This document shows, one piece after another, positions 36,255 to 49,040 of a DNA stretch of 64,000 nucleotides. Made by a program: the position numbers and the translations under genes. Source of the DNA: Ctenosaura bakeri (Eukaryota; Chordata; Lepidosauria; Squamata; Iguanidae); the NCBI GenBank assembly GCA_948474755.1, contig CAOLHI010000564.1, positions 1,054,001 through 1,118,000 on the forward strand. The letters run 5' to 3'. Below the pieces are notes generated by a model that did not search any database, was not told where the DNA came from, and worked only from the letters and a program-made list of their open reading frames with translations. Within the stretch, counting starts at the first letter, position 1, and each line of letters begins with the position of its first letter.

Positions 36255-38330
36255 CGGGTTTTAAGGCTAGTGATACTGACAATCCTATTGAAGTTCTGGT
36301 TAATAAGTAGAATCAAATTCTAATCAGGGCTATTGACACGTTTATTTCAATGCCCTCTCTGACCCGGTAGTAAACAGGCTCCTTGGTATACAGAGACCTT
36401 CAGGGAGCTTAAACAGGAAAACCATGTTTGTATATAGCTTCTCCACCTTTTTAGACTTTTTTTTCATTTTTCATTTTTTTTTTTGAATGGCATACTCTGT
36501 ACAAATACGCTTGGTAGATAAAGTGTCTTGCTTAATGATACCACCAGAGGCTATCATCTTTGTAGCATCACCAGAGCCTGAGCTCTGTGACATCACAAGG
36601 GGCAAATCCCTTGATCTCAGGTTTTGACACTAAGAAATATGAGGAGGAAGGGAGGTATATGCTGCCTTCCCCTGCAATCATGTCACCTTATCAGAACCAG
36701 AGCTTGAGAAAGGTTGTTTGGGACTATAGCTCCCAAGGTCCGTAAGGTCAGTACCTTTTCCTGCTCTGCTGAAAGTTATAGGAAACAGGGAAAATGCATT
36801 TTCAAAGTTTTCCCTTTCTCACTAGTATCAGTTTCAAGAGGGGGCACAGATCTTCTTCAAGTGCATCATCTGACTTGGGAGATGGGGGAAGCCACTGTTT
36901 GTTTTGCGATAGCTTCATCCATGTTCACATTTCCCTCCTCACATACTACAAAGCAATTCCCTTTGCTTTCCTTTATTCTTAGCAGCACACAGTATAAAAT
37001 GTGCCCCTACCACGCATTGCCCTGGGCCTCTTGGCTTAAGCAGTCAAACCTCCTACTGCCTACCTGGGCTTGTGCAATGTCACTTGCAGTCTTCACAGCA
37101 TCAGTTGATGGTTGGATGAGTAAAGCATACAAAATCATCCAAAGACAGAGACCAGGCAGTATGGAGAGATGTCTGAGATAAGTCTCCCTTTCCCAAGTCT
37201 TGACAAAACCTCATGAGACTTTGCAGTATTCAGTGTGAAAGCATGTAGGGGTGAGCAATGAGGACAGAAGCAGTAGTAATAGGGCTGAGGTATCAAAATG
37301 GCTTTGGGTTGTCCTGCCTAAGTCTCTTCCCGCCTTCTCCAAGTCAACTGTAGGAGGGAGAGGGGACAATGCAACCCCTTGATTACCCTCTTAGCTCCTA
37401 ACCTGCCTGGTGCAGCAATTTAGCTGAATGCATCCCTGACTGTTTTTCCTTTTTGAAAGATACAATTTTGTTTCTTAATATCAGCTCCAGAAAGGATGGC
37501 CACTTAACACATTTTTTCCCCAGAGGGGATATGCTTCATCCCTGCCGTAAAACAGAGGAGAACAGAAACGATCAATTTCTATAAAATAACACATGCTGCT
37601 AATTTACATGTATGGAAGAAGAATTAGAAAATGATTTTGACAACAGAAGCAGGATTACAATGCACTCTAATGTGTCTAAGGAAGCTTGTGACCAGGTTTG
37701 TTGTGTGTCTACTGTGCTGGGCTTGTGCTCCCTGTGGATACTCAGCTTCAAGGTTTCTGATCTCTCGTTTATATGGTTCCTCTTCTTTAAATTAGGGTTG
37801 AACCAGGCAGCCCTCCCAAAATGATAAAAAAATAGAATGTGAAGTTTTTATTTAGCAAGTTAGAAAAAGAAAAAAACCCACCATTTTTCAGGGAATCATA
37901 ATGCTGAGAAATGGAAGCAATGCATTCTGCTTGCTGGTAAATTGTAAGAGGACTGGAATTTTCCTTGTATTCAGGAAATAAAAGAAATGCAGTGCTAATC
38001 CTTCCCCTTATCGTAATCTTGGTCATCAATACAAAGGGATTTCCATTGTGTCAGAAAATAACCCACAACTAACTCCATGCAAGTATTTTTATCTACCAAA
38101 TTAAAGCAGAGAGCTGGAAAGCAAAGAGGATTAAAGCAGAGAGCTGGAAGCCTGCAGTGTGGTTCTCAGCCTTCTATATCAAATTGAATACTGATACTAT
38201 ACACCAAAACATTTTGAATTGGAGTGAACTCTGCTGTGGTTGTCTGGTGATTATCACCAATCTAATTGAAAATCAAACATAGTAAACCTGAGTATGAACC
38301 ACTTGTCTTCTCAGTCAACATAATTTTTTT
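36255..38330. other. Unassigned region
   Basis: Open frames occur, the longest about 155 codons at 36714-37181 on the plus strand, but without recognisable domains, splice context or codon bias. I do not call a gene here. Confidence 0.3.
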
Positions 38331-38339
38331 TAAAACTTA

Positions 38340-38524
38340 GGCCATTTCCTTACTAGCCTGTTATAGCACTCTTATTCCACTTTTAACATCCTATGGAATC
38401 GTGGGATCCAGGCCGCCCGGCCGGCCGGCCGCCCGGCCCCTCCCTAATCCGCAAACCCCAGGATTCTATAGGATGTTAAAAGCGGAATATAAGAGTGCTA
38501 TAACAGCCTAGTGCGGAAATGGCC
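38340..38524. mobile_element. Family 1 MITE with TTA duplication
   Basis: Ends GGCCATTTCCTTACTAG and CTAGTGCGGAAATGGCC, flanked by TTA on both sides (38337-38339 and 38525-38527). The centre is a run of alternating GGCC/GCCC repeats. Confidence 0.8.
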
Positions 38525-38750
38525 TTAGTTTCTTTTCTTCACAGAAATGAGCTGCACTCATGAAGCACGGCAGAAGCTCAAATTTACTTCAGAACTCTTT
38601 TAGAACTCAAAAATTGTTCTGCATATATTGATTTCATTCTGATGTTTGTATTTTTATTATTCTTCATTCCCTAACAAAAACGTTACATATCTAAATTCGT
38701 GGCCATGGGAAAAGAACTTTGTTTTGACAGAAGACATATTGGGCACTCAC

Positions 38751-39515
38751 CTGTTTCGTTCCAGTGGCAACATCTAGAATAGCAATAGCATGTGTATTTC
38801 TATACCACTTATCAGTGCTAAGCGCTTCCTAAGCAGTTTACAATGTGTTAGCTAATTGCCCTCAACAAGTTGGGTACTCAGGAAGGCTGAATCAACCTGG
38901 AGCCCAGCAGTATCGAACTCACCACCTTGTGGCTGCAGTACTGGCATTTAACCACTGCGCCACTAGAGCTCCTAGAATGGGGAGGGGGACGGGGCAGGAG
39001 AAAGTGAAAGCCATTTTGAAAAACCAACTCATATTACAGCCTATGGGAGAACTTTCTCGTCATCACAGAAAAATTAAATATATTATATAGCACTTGCTTT
39101 AATGTTTCACAGGATCAGTTGTTGAGTTGGTTCATATGCAAAAACCTATTAAAATATTTAATTATTTAATATTTAGAGGAAGCTGAAAAGAAGTGCTAAT
39201 TGACAATGCATTGATTACCAAAATCCACAGCCCCATTTTCCAGAGGGCAATCTTGTTCACTACTTGTTAGGTTTCACCTTGGTAAACAGTTTCAACTAAG
39301 GTCTACTTTGAATGCAACAGCAGTCATTGGGAGGCCACATCTGTAGATTACTGCATACCATTTTATGGGATGGATCATAAAAATACCTAAGTCTCAGGAA
39401 TCGTGTCTTTCTTCTTTTTCTCCCTTTTCTTCCAAAAAATTGCAAAGATGAATGAGTCACCAGAGTACAAAACAAAGAGTGCCAGAATGAGGAGTAGAAA
39501 GCATGTCACTTTCAT
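38751..39515 (-). pseudogene. SPINK-like gene D: exons 1-2, likely inactivated
   Basis: Exon 1 (39461-39515) encodes MKVTCFLLLILALFVLYS, phase 1, donor GTGACT (GTGAGT in gene C). Exon 2 (38751-38773) continues DVATGTKQ, phase 0, donor GTGAGT. Both align with gene C exons 1-2 (DVAIARR), so D is a close paralogue of C. A SINE at 38781-38971 entered 7 bases upstream of exon 2, duplicating CTAGAAT. The original pyrimidine tract (CCCCCTCCCCATTCTAG on the minus strand) now lies beyond the SINE, some 190 bp away. No minus-strand Kazal or terminal exon exists between 28.4 and 38.7 kb; the likely exon 3 is the inverted, damaged one at 34392. The gene is probably dead. Confidence 0.75.
38781..38971 (-). 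mobile_element. tRNA-derived SINE with 7-bp target duplication
   Basis: On the minus strand it starts with GAGCTCTAGTGGCGCAGTGG (A-box-like) and carries a B-box-like GTTCGATAC. Its 3' part includes AAACTGCTTAGGAAGCGC and GTGGTATAG. It is flanked by CTAGAAT at 38774-38780 and 38972-38978. It belongs to the same class as 60726. Confidence 0.8.
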
Positions 39516-39715
39516 GATTAAGTGTGAGAAACAGTGGTCTGGTAGCACTCTTCTGAGGAAATGCCTCTAGGATTGCACTGGCGGGTGATTCCCCCCCATC
39601 TTTTCCAGGTCTTCCAAATACATGTGCATATATCTGAAATACTGATTATGAAAGTTCTCTCCTCAGGTAATATTTGGGCATGGAAATCTGCTATTACAGA
39701 GTACTCTGGAAAGCT
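39516..39715 (-). promoter_or_regulatory. Promoter region of gene D
   Basis: Contains GCATATATCTG (about 39627-39636), 110-115 bases upstream of the start, and TGATTATGAAAGTTC followed by GGTAATATTTGGGCATGG. It is collinear with the gene C upstream block. Retained similarity does not show that it is active. Confidence 0.45.
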
Positions 39716-39784
39716 GACACAATGTTGGTGGGTTTTTTTTTTTAATCTGTGCAGAGTTTGGCAGAACTGAATGATTTATTTGTT

Positions 39785-40030
39785 TATTTGTGTGTGCGTA
39801 TGTACCTTCATGTTCCCTGTTGACTTGTGGCTACCACATTAATTTCATAGCATTTTCTTAGGCAGGGAATTTTCAGAGGTGGTTTTGCCAGTTCCTTCCT
39901 CTGAAACATAGCCTGTGGCACCTAGTATTTGTTAGCAGTCTCCCATCCAAGTACTAATCAGGACTGACCGTGCTTGGCTTTCAAGATCAGATAGGATTTC
40001 ATGCTTTTAAGATATTTAAGATATTTAGAC
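39785..40030 (-). mobile_element. 5S-derived SINE
   Basis: Antisense copy with both parts: the body (GTACCTTCATGTTCCCTG... and TTTTCAGAGGTGGTTTTGCC) and the 5S-like head (CCATCCAAGTACTAATCAGG and GGCTTTCAAGATCAG). Confidence 0.75.
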
Positions 40031-40509
40031 CAAATATTTATTTATGGGATTTACTCACCTAGCTTTGTAGAACTGTGCAAGATATGGAGAAAATGGATTA
40101 GGATAAGCTTTTCTTCTTGTAATATTGGAACCTGGGATCGTCCATTAACTAAATGATATGAGATTCAGGAGGACAGATAAAAAGAATTACTGCTTCATAC
40201 AGCACATAATCAAACTGTGGTATTCACTACAAGGTATAGTGATTGCCACTCATTTGCACTAAAACTCAGTGAGACTGAACTAAAAGTGATTTAGACAATT
40301 CATGGAGGTTGGCCACTAGTCCTGATGGATATTTTCTCTCTTCAGTACCACAGCCAGTATGTCCCTTTGTATCAGTCACTAGAGATCTCAAACAGCAGTT
40401 GCAAGGTGTTCATGTGCAGGTTTGGGCATCCCATAGAGAAACGGTTGGCCGGTGTAGGAGTAGAATGATGAACTACAAAAGCTGTTCCTCAGAATATGGA
40501 AAAGAAATT

Positions 40510-40790
40510 CATTATTATTATTATTATTATTATTGTTGTTGTTGTTGTTGTTGTTGTTATTTACAGAATACAGAATATAGAATTTATACAGAATACAGAA
40601 TTATTATTATATGATTATAATAGAATATGGAATTATTACATTACATTATTATATTATCACATGAATACAACATTATTATATTATTATATTATAAATTATA
40701 ATATATAGTATATATTATTTTAATATGTGATTGATATATATATGTTATTAAAATATAATATAATATAATATAATATAATTATTATATACA
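40510..40790. repeat. (ATT)n/(GTT)n microsatellite and AT-rich satellite-like tract
   Basis: (TTA)n followed by (TTG)n at 40510-40558, then irregular ACAGAATA repeats, then TATTA- and AATAT-rich sequence to about 40785. The apparent poly-Ile/Val frame is microsatellite. Confidence 0.85.
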
Positions 40791-41839
40791 GAATATATGT
40801 GAGCTGTTCATATATTTCTTTTATATTTTCACCTGCCAATTACAGGGAGAAAACTGTTAAATGCACTGTCTTCTATCAAAAATCAATATTAGCCACAGTG
40901 TACTTGTCTGCTTGCTTGCCTGTCTTCTGTCCTGCTTATTGTTCCCCCCTCCTATTTTGTTTATTTATACTAAAAATTTGTTTCAAAAAAAGCAAGGTGG
41001 CTGAGTTCAGATATCAATCTGCTGACATTTTAAATTGATATTGTGGTCAAAAATGCGTTCAGTGGATGCTTATGCCGTCCTAAATTTGCCAGGCCTTGTT
41101 GGTTTTGTGGTCAAACTGAATCCTTCTGTTTTGTAGAACAGTTTTGTTTGTTGCCTCAGTTCTCATGGAAATGATGCCATACAACTGAAAACTGTGTTGC
41201 ATCAATATTACATTTTTTTTTAAGAAATGCATGTTCTTTGTAGATTTTTGCTCATCCCCTCCTTAGGGTTTAGAGAGTCATATTAGGACTTTTAAGGGAC
41301 GCTTGTGAATGGCCCCAAGATGGAAGTTTTATACAGCTGAGGACTGGGCTTCTTTTGACCAGAAGGAAGGTTGGCCATCAGACTGATTGTGAGACAGATA
41401 AATAATTGGCATGTGTGGAGTCTGCCCTGGTGGTTAGTGAGGCCAGGTACTGAGAGTTTTCATATTGGTTAAGAGACAAAGACAAGCCTCACTTGGTTAC
41501 ACTGTGACTTGAAAGCTATAGACTAAAATGGAAACAAATAGGCACTGAACTGAGCTGATGACTCCCAGGTCAAAGGGCTAGTGAATCTGCTATAGGTTTC
41601 AGTCCAAACATTTAAGGACCCATCCAACACATGGAACCTGTTTTGAGTATTGGGATCAGCACTATGAACAGCTCCTTTAAAGCTCACACTAAAACCTGGA
41701 ACAGATTCACTGGCCCACTACAGCCACAGGCCACTGTTGGAGTTGAGGGAAGAAGTACTGTACTGAATGCAATTCATTGTGTGAAGGTCCAACTAGCCTC
41801 ATAACCTTGAAGAGTTTTTTTTTTTTAAGTAAGACATGA

Positions 41840-43900
41840 TTTTCTGAGGAAAATACAGTTTAAAACTTCCCAGAGAACACCATCCTAGCCACTGTGGATG
41901 TGGAATCCCTATACACCAACATCCCACACCAGGATGGACTATAAGCAGTCAAGAAACCCATCCTGAATGAGGCTACAGAAGACTTAGGCCCTTTCCGCAC
42001 TGACCTATTAAAATGGTGCAGAGCAACCTCTGACGGAGGTCTTCTGCACCGTGGAGTGGACTGGGGTGGACTACTTTTCGTAGTTCCGCACCTCAGTCCG
42101 CTCCGGAGTGACCAGAACTGGTCACGCAGAGTGCTTTTTAAAAACCTCTTTCAAGAGGTTTTTAAAAAGCACAGTGCGCGACCCCATGTCGCTCCGTTGC
42201 TGCGCTCTGGTGCAGATTTGCAGGCGTGCACTAGAGCATGCCTACAGATCTGCTGAGGGCGGGCTTTAGGCTGGCAAGCTTCTCCGGTTGGTGGAGAGCC
42301 TCTGCTAACTGGAAGCCACCATTTTGGATGCTGGAGCAGTGTGGAGCGACGAGCTCGCACTGCTCCTCATCCCGATGGACTCACCCGGACGCTGAAGAAG
42401 TCCGGTGAGTCCTGTTTTTGCGCAGTTCCTTTCCCACGTGCGGAAAGGGCCTTAGCCACCAAACTCTGCCACTTTGTACTTATTCTACTTCACTTCTAGA
42501 AACAATATGTATCTCCAAGTCAGTGGCACTGCCACGGGCAACCTCACAGCACCACAGTATGCAAACATCTTCATGACTGATCTGGAACAATGTTTCCTCA
42601 GCACATGCACCCAAAAAACTCTTCTTTAACTATGATTCTTAGATGACATTCTTGTGATTTGGCCACACGGAAAGCAATCACTTGAGAAGTTCCACCAGAA
42701 TTTCAACAAAGTCCCACTCTACCATCAATCTGAGCCTGGAGCAATCCACACAACAAATTCATTTCTTTGACACCACACCAATGGAGTTCTAAGTACTATG
42801 CACTATCAAATCCCTCCGATCACTACACATACTTACATGCCTCAAGTTTCCAACCAGTGTACATGCTACCAAATTTATTGTTTACAGTCAAGCCCTCTGA
42901 TAACAACTGTATCTGCTCAAACCCACAAGACACAGACACAGAATTTTTGGGTTTACAGCAGCCATTTCTCAACTACAGTACCCACCTAAGGAGATGCAGA
43001 AACAAATCAACAAGGCAAGATTAATACCTAGGAACCATCTACTACAAGATAGACAAAAAAACAAAAACAAAAAACAAAACAAGTCAAAAGAAAAACACCT
43101 CTAGCTGTCATCTACAGTCCTTAGCTGAGATCACTCATACACATTATCAAAGAGCTATAACTGATTCTGGAGAATAACACAACCCTATCACAAGATCTGG
43201 AAGGCAGGACATTTTGGGGCTATGGACAGCCTCCAGATCTTAAATAATTATTTACTTACATAATATGAATGGTAATGCAAGAGACTGTCACAAACTCAGA
43301 TACCAACTCTGTCCCCACATCTACTCTGCAAGCAATATTACAGGGGCCAATAACATCACCTATGCCATCAGAAGTGTGTTCACTTCTCTTCCTCCAATGT
43401 GATATAAACCTATGCCAGCAGGGCCCCTCTGTATTCAACATTGGACAACTAGGACACTCTTTGTGCAAAAGGATAAAAGGACACAGATTTGACATTAGAA
43501 ATGACAATACCTCTGCCCCTCCCCGCAAAAAAACCAGTTGCAGACATTTCAGCCTTCCTGGACTTACAGTAAGGGATTTACAGGTCAATTTTGAACAACA
43601 ACAACAAAAAATCACAAAGAAATGCTAGAAAGAGAAACAGTTGAATTGAATTATATTCACAAATTCCAATCATGGCACACTGCATGTATTAATACAAGAG
43701 TCCTGTTTCTCTTTCAAAAGCAAACTCATACTTCCTCCTGTCTATCAAAGAGCTGTTTGAAGTGCAGATGTGGAAGCTGACTGTATTACAGAGGTGTAGC
43801 TGATTGGTGTGTATTGTGTGGGTATGCCGCTCATAAGAATTTTTCCCCATGAAATATTCCTTCAATCTCCAAATGTCTACCATTGGAGTAACAAACAATT
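41840..43900 (+). mobile_element. Penelope-like retroelement fragment
   Basis: Plus-strand frames give VDVESLYTNIPHQDG before the MITE. After it come NNMYLQVSGTA.GNLTAPQY, ANIFMTDLEQCF, LDDI.VIWPHGK, and further on a GIY-YIG-type tail (KRIKGHRFDIRNDNTS and SLPGLTVRDLQV). This is the reverse-transcriptase plus GIY-YIG endonuclease layout of Penelope elements. It has frameshifts and stops and is 5' truncated. Confidence 0.8.
41987..42451. mobile_element. 465-bp GGCCC-ended DNA element with TTA duplication
   Basis: Ends GGCCCTTTCCGCAC and GTGCGGAAAGGGCC, flanked by TTA (41984-41986 and 42452-42454). The interior has a perfect small hairpin (TTTTTAAAAACCTCTTTC and its complement) and a GCTTCTCCGGTTGGTGGAG block shared with the elements at 63041-63953. 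It is inserted in the Penelope reverse transcriptase. Confidence 0.8.
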
Positions 43901-43904
43901 TCAC

Positions 43905-45135
43905 TTAAGTATTGAGAAATGTAACTTAGGTATCCAAAGAAAACGGGCAGACAAGGTTAGCAAGAGAATGTAAACACAGCAAATGGAAAAGTTCTTGGTG
44001 CAAACACTTTTCAGTATCTCATTCTAGAATATGGTGACTGAAGGGAAAACTTCTTGGGAGAGCAGAATTTTTATTCAGGGGGCAATGCTCTGATGTTGCC
44101 TCCTCCCAAACAGCTACATCCCCGTGCTCACCACAACATCACTTGCTGAGATGCATGGATTTCTAAAAGAGTGTGTACCCATCTATTTTAAAAACCACTG
44201 GAAAATGTAATTCGTCAGATTTAGTTTGTTCTAAATGCACTTTGGGTGAAGGGTAAAGGATAAAGGAAACACACTAAAATTTGTCCCTGGCAAGCCTTGC
44301 ATAAATAAATAAATAATAAAAATTTGTATCTTTTGGACATTTCCTGAAATCTTTTCCCAAAATACATCCAGGGACTTTCTTTTTCTTTCACCATCCTCAA
44401 TTTTTCATATGATTTCTATTTTGGTGGCCAAACATTCTGATCTGTGCTTTCTTAACATTCTGGGGGTAAGTAGTGAGGCAAGTTTTCCTTCTTTCCCCTT
44501 TTATACCTATTCAGCTTTCCATGCAAGCTCAGTAAGCGATTCTAGAGGCAGTGACTCTGGCTGCTGTAGACAGACACAACTATGTTAGCAACAGCTAGAA
44601 CAGAAACCCATTCTTTCCCAGCTCAGTTTTTATTGCATTGCTTATTGCAGACATGTTGCTACAACCCCATACCCACATCTATGGTTTCTTTTGAGCTCTC
44701 TTTCACTACCTTCCCACTGCCAATGCAGCTAGACTAGACAGAGAACAAGGAGGAAAGGGAGCTGGACGGATGTAAAAAGTGTTTGTAAAAAGTAGCATTT
44801 TTGTCAAGAAGTCTGTTAACTGAGGTATGCCTGGAGTCTGATGATCAGCTGTGTTTCAGACATACCCTCCCAAAGGCTCTGATCCATACTGTGTGAATGT
44901 AATTACTCTACCACGTCAACCTAGAAAATTCCTCTTTCATATCAACATTGAATCGGGAAACATTAAGATTTTGATGTAAGCACTTTAAAAAAGCTTCCAC
45001 ACTGGTGCAGCTCAAACAGGTTTATGTCAATCTGGCAAATATGCAGAAATCGTAAACAAAGTGATGGGACATACTTTGGGTAGACATTTTGCAATGCTGT
45101 GAAGGTACAATCATGCCATTAGCAGTTTTGCTTGT
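43905..45135. other. Unassigned intergenic region
   Basis: No exon or clear repeat. A short (AAAT)n run lies near 44300. Confidence 0.3.
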
Positions 45136-45138
45136 TGT

Positions 45139-45340
45139 CTGTATATATGTGCCTTTAAGTCACTTGTCAACTTATGATGACCTTGTACATTTCATAGGGT
45201 TATCTTAGGCAAGGGATACTCAGATGTGGTTTTGCAAGTTCCTTCTTCTGAAATATAACCTACAGCTCCTGGCATTCATTGTCAGTCTCCCATCTGAGTA
45301 AAAAGGGGCACCTTTAGATGTCAAAATAACTTGGCCAATA
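45139..45340 (-). mobile_element. 5S-derived SINE
   Basis: TGTGCCTTTAAGTCACTTGTC, GATACTCAGATGTGGTTTTGC and CAGTCTCCCATCTGAGTA, antisense. The 5S-like head is shortened. Confidence 0.65.
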
Positions 45341-46099
45341 TTGACAGGTTGTGTAGGAGGTAAAAAGAAGCATCTGGATATTGACCCCATGCTCAGTCCC
45401 ATGTGTATATTTCCCTGTGGGAACTGGCATTTTTGAAAATATCCTTGTTGAGGGTGGCATTTACAAAATGTTAGCCCCGAAGCAGAGGAGACAGGACTTA
45501 CACCACTTTCCTTTCATTTATAGGAGCTCAGTACTGAATAAATTTTAGTATGAGGATTTGGTTAAAGTACTATACTGCTGGTGTGTTGTGTTCTGAGTGT
45601 TGTGTTGTGTTCTGAGTGGAATAGAGGTGCACATTGAGATGAGGTGCCCCTTCTGCACTTGGACAACAGATTGCCAAGTTGTCTTATGAAAAATCAGTGA
45701 AATAACCTGTAACAAAATACCCTCCAACAAGTGAAAATGGTATATGTATACTTTTGGTACCTGGTGCTTTCAAATGCATGAGCTGACATTAGTGATGACA
45801 TTAGAGCTAACATTAAGCAGATGTTAAGTCCAGCTTTCACTTACATGATTCACTTTTTGGGTTATTGCAAAGTTGGAATCCTCTAACTCCTTGAGACAAA
45901 AACCCAAACATCATTCTCCAGGATCATCAAAGGACCTCTTGAGGTCCTAGAGAAGGCCTCCACCACTATGTGTCTAGTGATAGGCATACAGCCAGATGCT
46001 TCTCAGATGTCCTCTACTTTCCACCAGCCACTTTATGGCTGTGTCAAGGGTGGTCAGCATACAATAGGCGGGTTAACAAGGAAAGGAGACAAGAGACTT

Positions 46100-46497
46100 A
46101 GGTCATTTCCACACCTTACTTGTCTCTGTTGTTTTCCCGTTGCAATCCCGATGAGCTTAATGCAAACACTTCCCTCTGCACCTGGATGGCTGCCTGCAGA
46201 AGGATAGCATAAGCAACATGCACCTTTATTCCACAGTGCAGCTAGCCACTTCCCGTGCTACACCAGCAAAGGAAGCGCATAGATTGCACCGCCTCCCTTT
46301 CTGCACAGCTGCTGGCGATGAGAGTGTTGTGTGATCAGGAGCCATTACTGGATTTTTTCTGGTAATGGAATATCCCACAATCTGGACAGGGGAGACATAT
46401 TGGCAGCAAGATGGCAATGACGTCATGCAATGCCATGCCTCACGGACCAGCAGTAACATGTCCCTATGCTAGGATGGCACTGTGCAATAAGGGCCTT
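46100..46497. mobile_element. Family 2 MITE with TTA flanks
   Basis: Starts GGTCATTTCCACACCTTAC and ends AATAAGGGCC, with TTA directly on each side. The interior matches the copy at 27916 (ACACTTCCCTCTGCACC, GCATAAGCAACATGC). Confidence 0.65.
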
Positions 46498-46850
46498 AAT
46501 GTAGTTCCACATGCAGTAATGCAGAATCTGAACCATTTTACTGAAATGCACTCCTAAAATATAGTCCTTAAAATGCAAAGCTTTCATAATACACCGCGTG
46601 CAATTAGAGAAAAGAGAAAGCTAATGAAACTTGGGTAGGAACTTGTGGAAGTTGGCATTGTTCTTTATGTCAAGAAGACAAAAGGTGTCCTCCCAGACAT
46701 CTTGCCTGCTCATTTTTTCTTGGACACCAAATGACTTTGGGAGATGCAGTGCATCCCAGCAGGGTGTCAGCATGGATGTCCACTGTCCACACTGCTCATT
46801 AGAGTTAGTACTTCCCAGTCTTAAAGTAACTGTGCTCTATTAGGCAGTTT

Positions 46851-46851
46851 A

Positions 46852-46903
<52 letters not shown>

Positions 46904-46921
46904 CCTACCTACCTACCTATC
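46851..46921. repeat. (CTAT)n/(CTAC)n microsatellite
   Basis: CTGT units turn into CTAT and then CTAC units over about 70 bases. Confidence 0.9.
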
Positions 46922-47820
46922 TCATCTATTTACATTTTGTATTTTATTTGCATTTTTTATTTTTTACTTATTTTTATGTTTCATATAATTTTTGCCATTT
47001 ATGAAGCCCTTACCATAGTATCTGTTATGCCCCAACACAATTTTTCTGTATGTTTTGATACTGGTAAACATTTTGATTCTTATGTCTTGTGCTATTATTC
47101 AGTTCTGTGTGGATGTGGATTATTAACCTCAGTTTGTCTAAGACATACTACTGTCAAGGTCCCTTATAGGTGTGTGCACTTGGAAGATGTATTAGCTCAT
47201 GCATGTACTCTAAGGGCACACGAGATGACACGAAAGATTTCTAACTCCACACACACTTTGAAGCCTGAATGAGCCAACACAGCTATTACGAACAAAACAA
47301 ACACTGTGATTTAGGCTTCCTTCACATTAGAATGTCAAAAGCATTTTAATAAGTAGTAAAACTGCTTCAGGAATTGGCAGAGTCTGTGTTTCCGATGGCA
47401 TTGGTACCAGCTAGTTGTCATAGCAAGCACCATGACCGGTGTTTCCTCCCAGTTCACAAAACAGATCATGCTGGTAATTTTCAGGACCAGTGTTTCAGGT
47501 GAAGGGAATTTCAAACTGCCTCCACTGTGCTAAGAATTTTCTTCTCTTTATTCCGAAGGGTTCATGAAGTCTATATCATTAAGATCCACTGAAAATTCTG
47601 TCAGCTAAATTCAATTATTAGTCTCAACCAGAGAAAGATCATTGAATCAATCAGAACTTGTAAAGTTAAATTTAACACAATTTAAATTGATTTAATGGGC
47701 AGGTCTAATCTAGCTGTAACTAACAGTAGGATTTAACCTCCTATTGTCTGAGTGAATATTTCCTCAATTGATTGCAATCCACCAGCTCCTGACTGTAGAT
47801 GTCCATTGTAAGTTCATACC

Positions 47821-48804
47821 TGTCGGGGCCTCTGTGGCCCCGGAGGTCCCCGCGGACGCGGCTCCCGAGGAGGAGGACAACCCGGCCTCCTCGCGAGTAG
47901 CGGCGGAGGCCTCCGGCGCCGGGAACAGCCGTCCAGAAGCCGTCGAGGCCACCGCCGCTGCGGAGGAGGCCGTGGACCCACCCATGGCTACGGGCGGCCA
48001 TTCCGAGCCCGTCTCAACCACCGCCGCCGAGGACGAGGCTGGGGAGGCCTCCGCTGCCGCGGGAGGCCGCCCAAACCTCGCCTGCCCTGCCGCCGCCGCG
48101 GAACCTACCTGGGAGACCGCCGCCACCGCCGAGGACGCCGACGGAGCCATCGCCGCGGAGGGGAGTCACCCGGAGGACTCTGGAGCTGCCGGTACCGGAG
48201 GAGGCCGACCAGGTGTGCGCCCGGGGTGGGCAGGGCCCAGGCGCCACTCTGGGCCACCGCCCACCCACGGGCCCAATCCGGAGGAGCCCATCGGCTTCCC
48301 TCCCACGTTCCTGCAGCGGCGGCAAGCCAAGGAGGCTGCCCGCCGCTCCCGCCGGCTGCTGGAGCGTCGGCTGCAGGCTGAGGGCTCGCAGCTGGCTGAG
48401 CCCGGCTAAGGGCTCCCAGCTGCGCAGCCACCCCTGGATTGGCCGGCGCCAGCGCCAGGCCCCTACTTAGGTCCCAGGAGGAGCTGAGTCCAGCACGGAG
48501 CAACAACCAACGGCTTTCCGTGTGTTGCCCGTCTGTGCTGCTGCGTTTCTGCCGAGTTCCTGCCGTGCATCTGCCGCGTTCCTGCCAAGACCCTGCCCAG
48601 ATGCCCAGCCAGCCCGCTTAACCCCTCATCACCTGGGTGAGGAAACCCTCTCTTTTGTTCTTATTTACTGCCTGAAGCAAGGCTTGCCTTAGTTTGTTTG
48701 CTGGACTGCTTACTTGGCTGCTAAACTGCTGGCTGAGGCTTCTGAGGCACCAGCCTCGACCCGAGCTCGGACCCAGCCTGCCCGGCCCCACCCAGCCGCC
48801 GACA
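47821..48804 (+). mobile_element. GC-rich solo LTR with an open frame
   Basis: A 984-bp element starting TGTCGGGGCC and ending GCCGCCGACA, with ATACC duplicated (47816-47820 and 48805-48809). From 47821 to 48409 one plus-strand frame is open without interruption and is very rich in Ala, Glu, Gly and Pro. It ends with FPPTFLQRRQAKEAARRSRR and a basic tail. It is a TG...CA element with a 5-bp duplication, consistent with an LTR. The frame is not a host gene. Confidence 0.75.
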
Positions 48805-49040
48805 ATACCTGTAATTACAGAACTGGAAAAGATGGAGAGTAAGAATAATTGCCTTTGACTCAGGCCAGCTGTCTTGTAAGTGAGTGGAACTGTATGAATA
48901 CTTCCCAAAAGGAATGTCATCATCATGTAATGTCTGACTGGGGGCACTACAGAAATGGAACAAGGTTTTGCCATAGAAACCTAGTCCTATAAACTTGGAA
49001 TTTGTGTGGAGTAAGGGTTGGAATCGGAGGCATATCTATC

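Noticed and set aside
36714..37181. 155-codon plus-strand frame
   Set aside because: No domain, no splice context and no repeat family recognised; the length is possible by chance.
40309..40614. Frame with poly-Tyr/Cys or poly-Ile/Val
   Set aside because: It is translation of an (ATT)n/(GTT)n microsatellite.
47768..48409. 213-codon plus-strand frame as a host gene
   Set aside because: It is contained in a TG...CA element with a 5-bp duplication and begins upstream of it only by chance.
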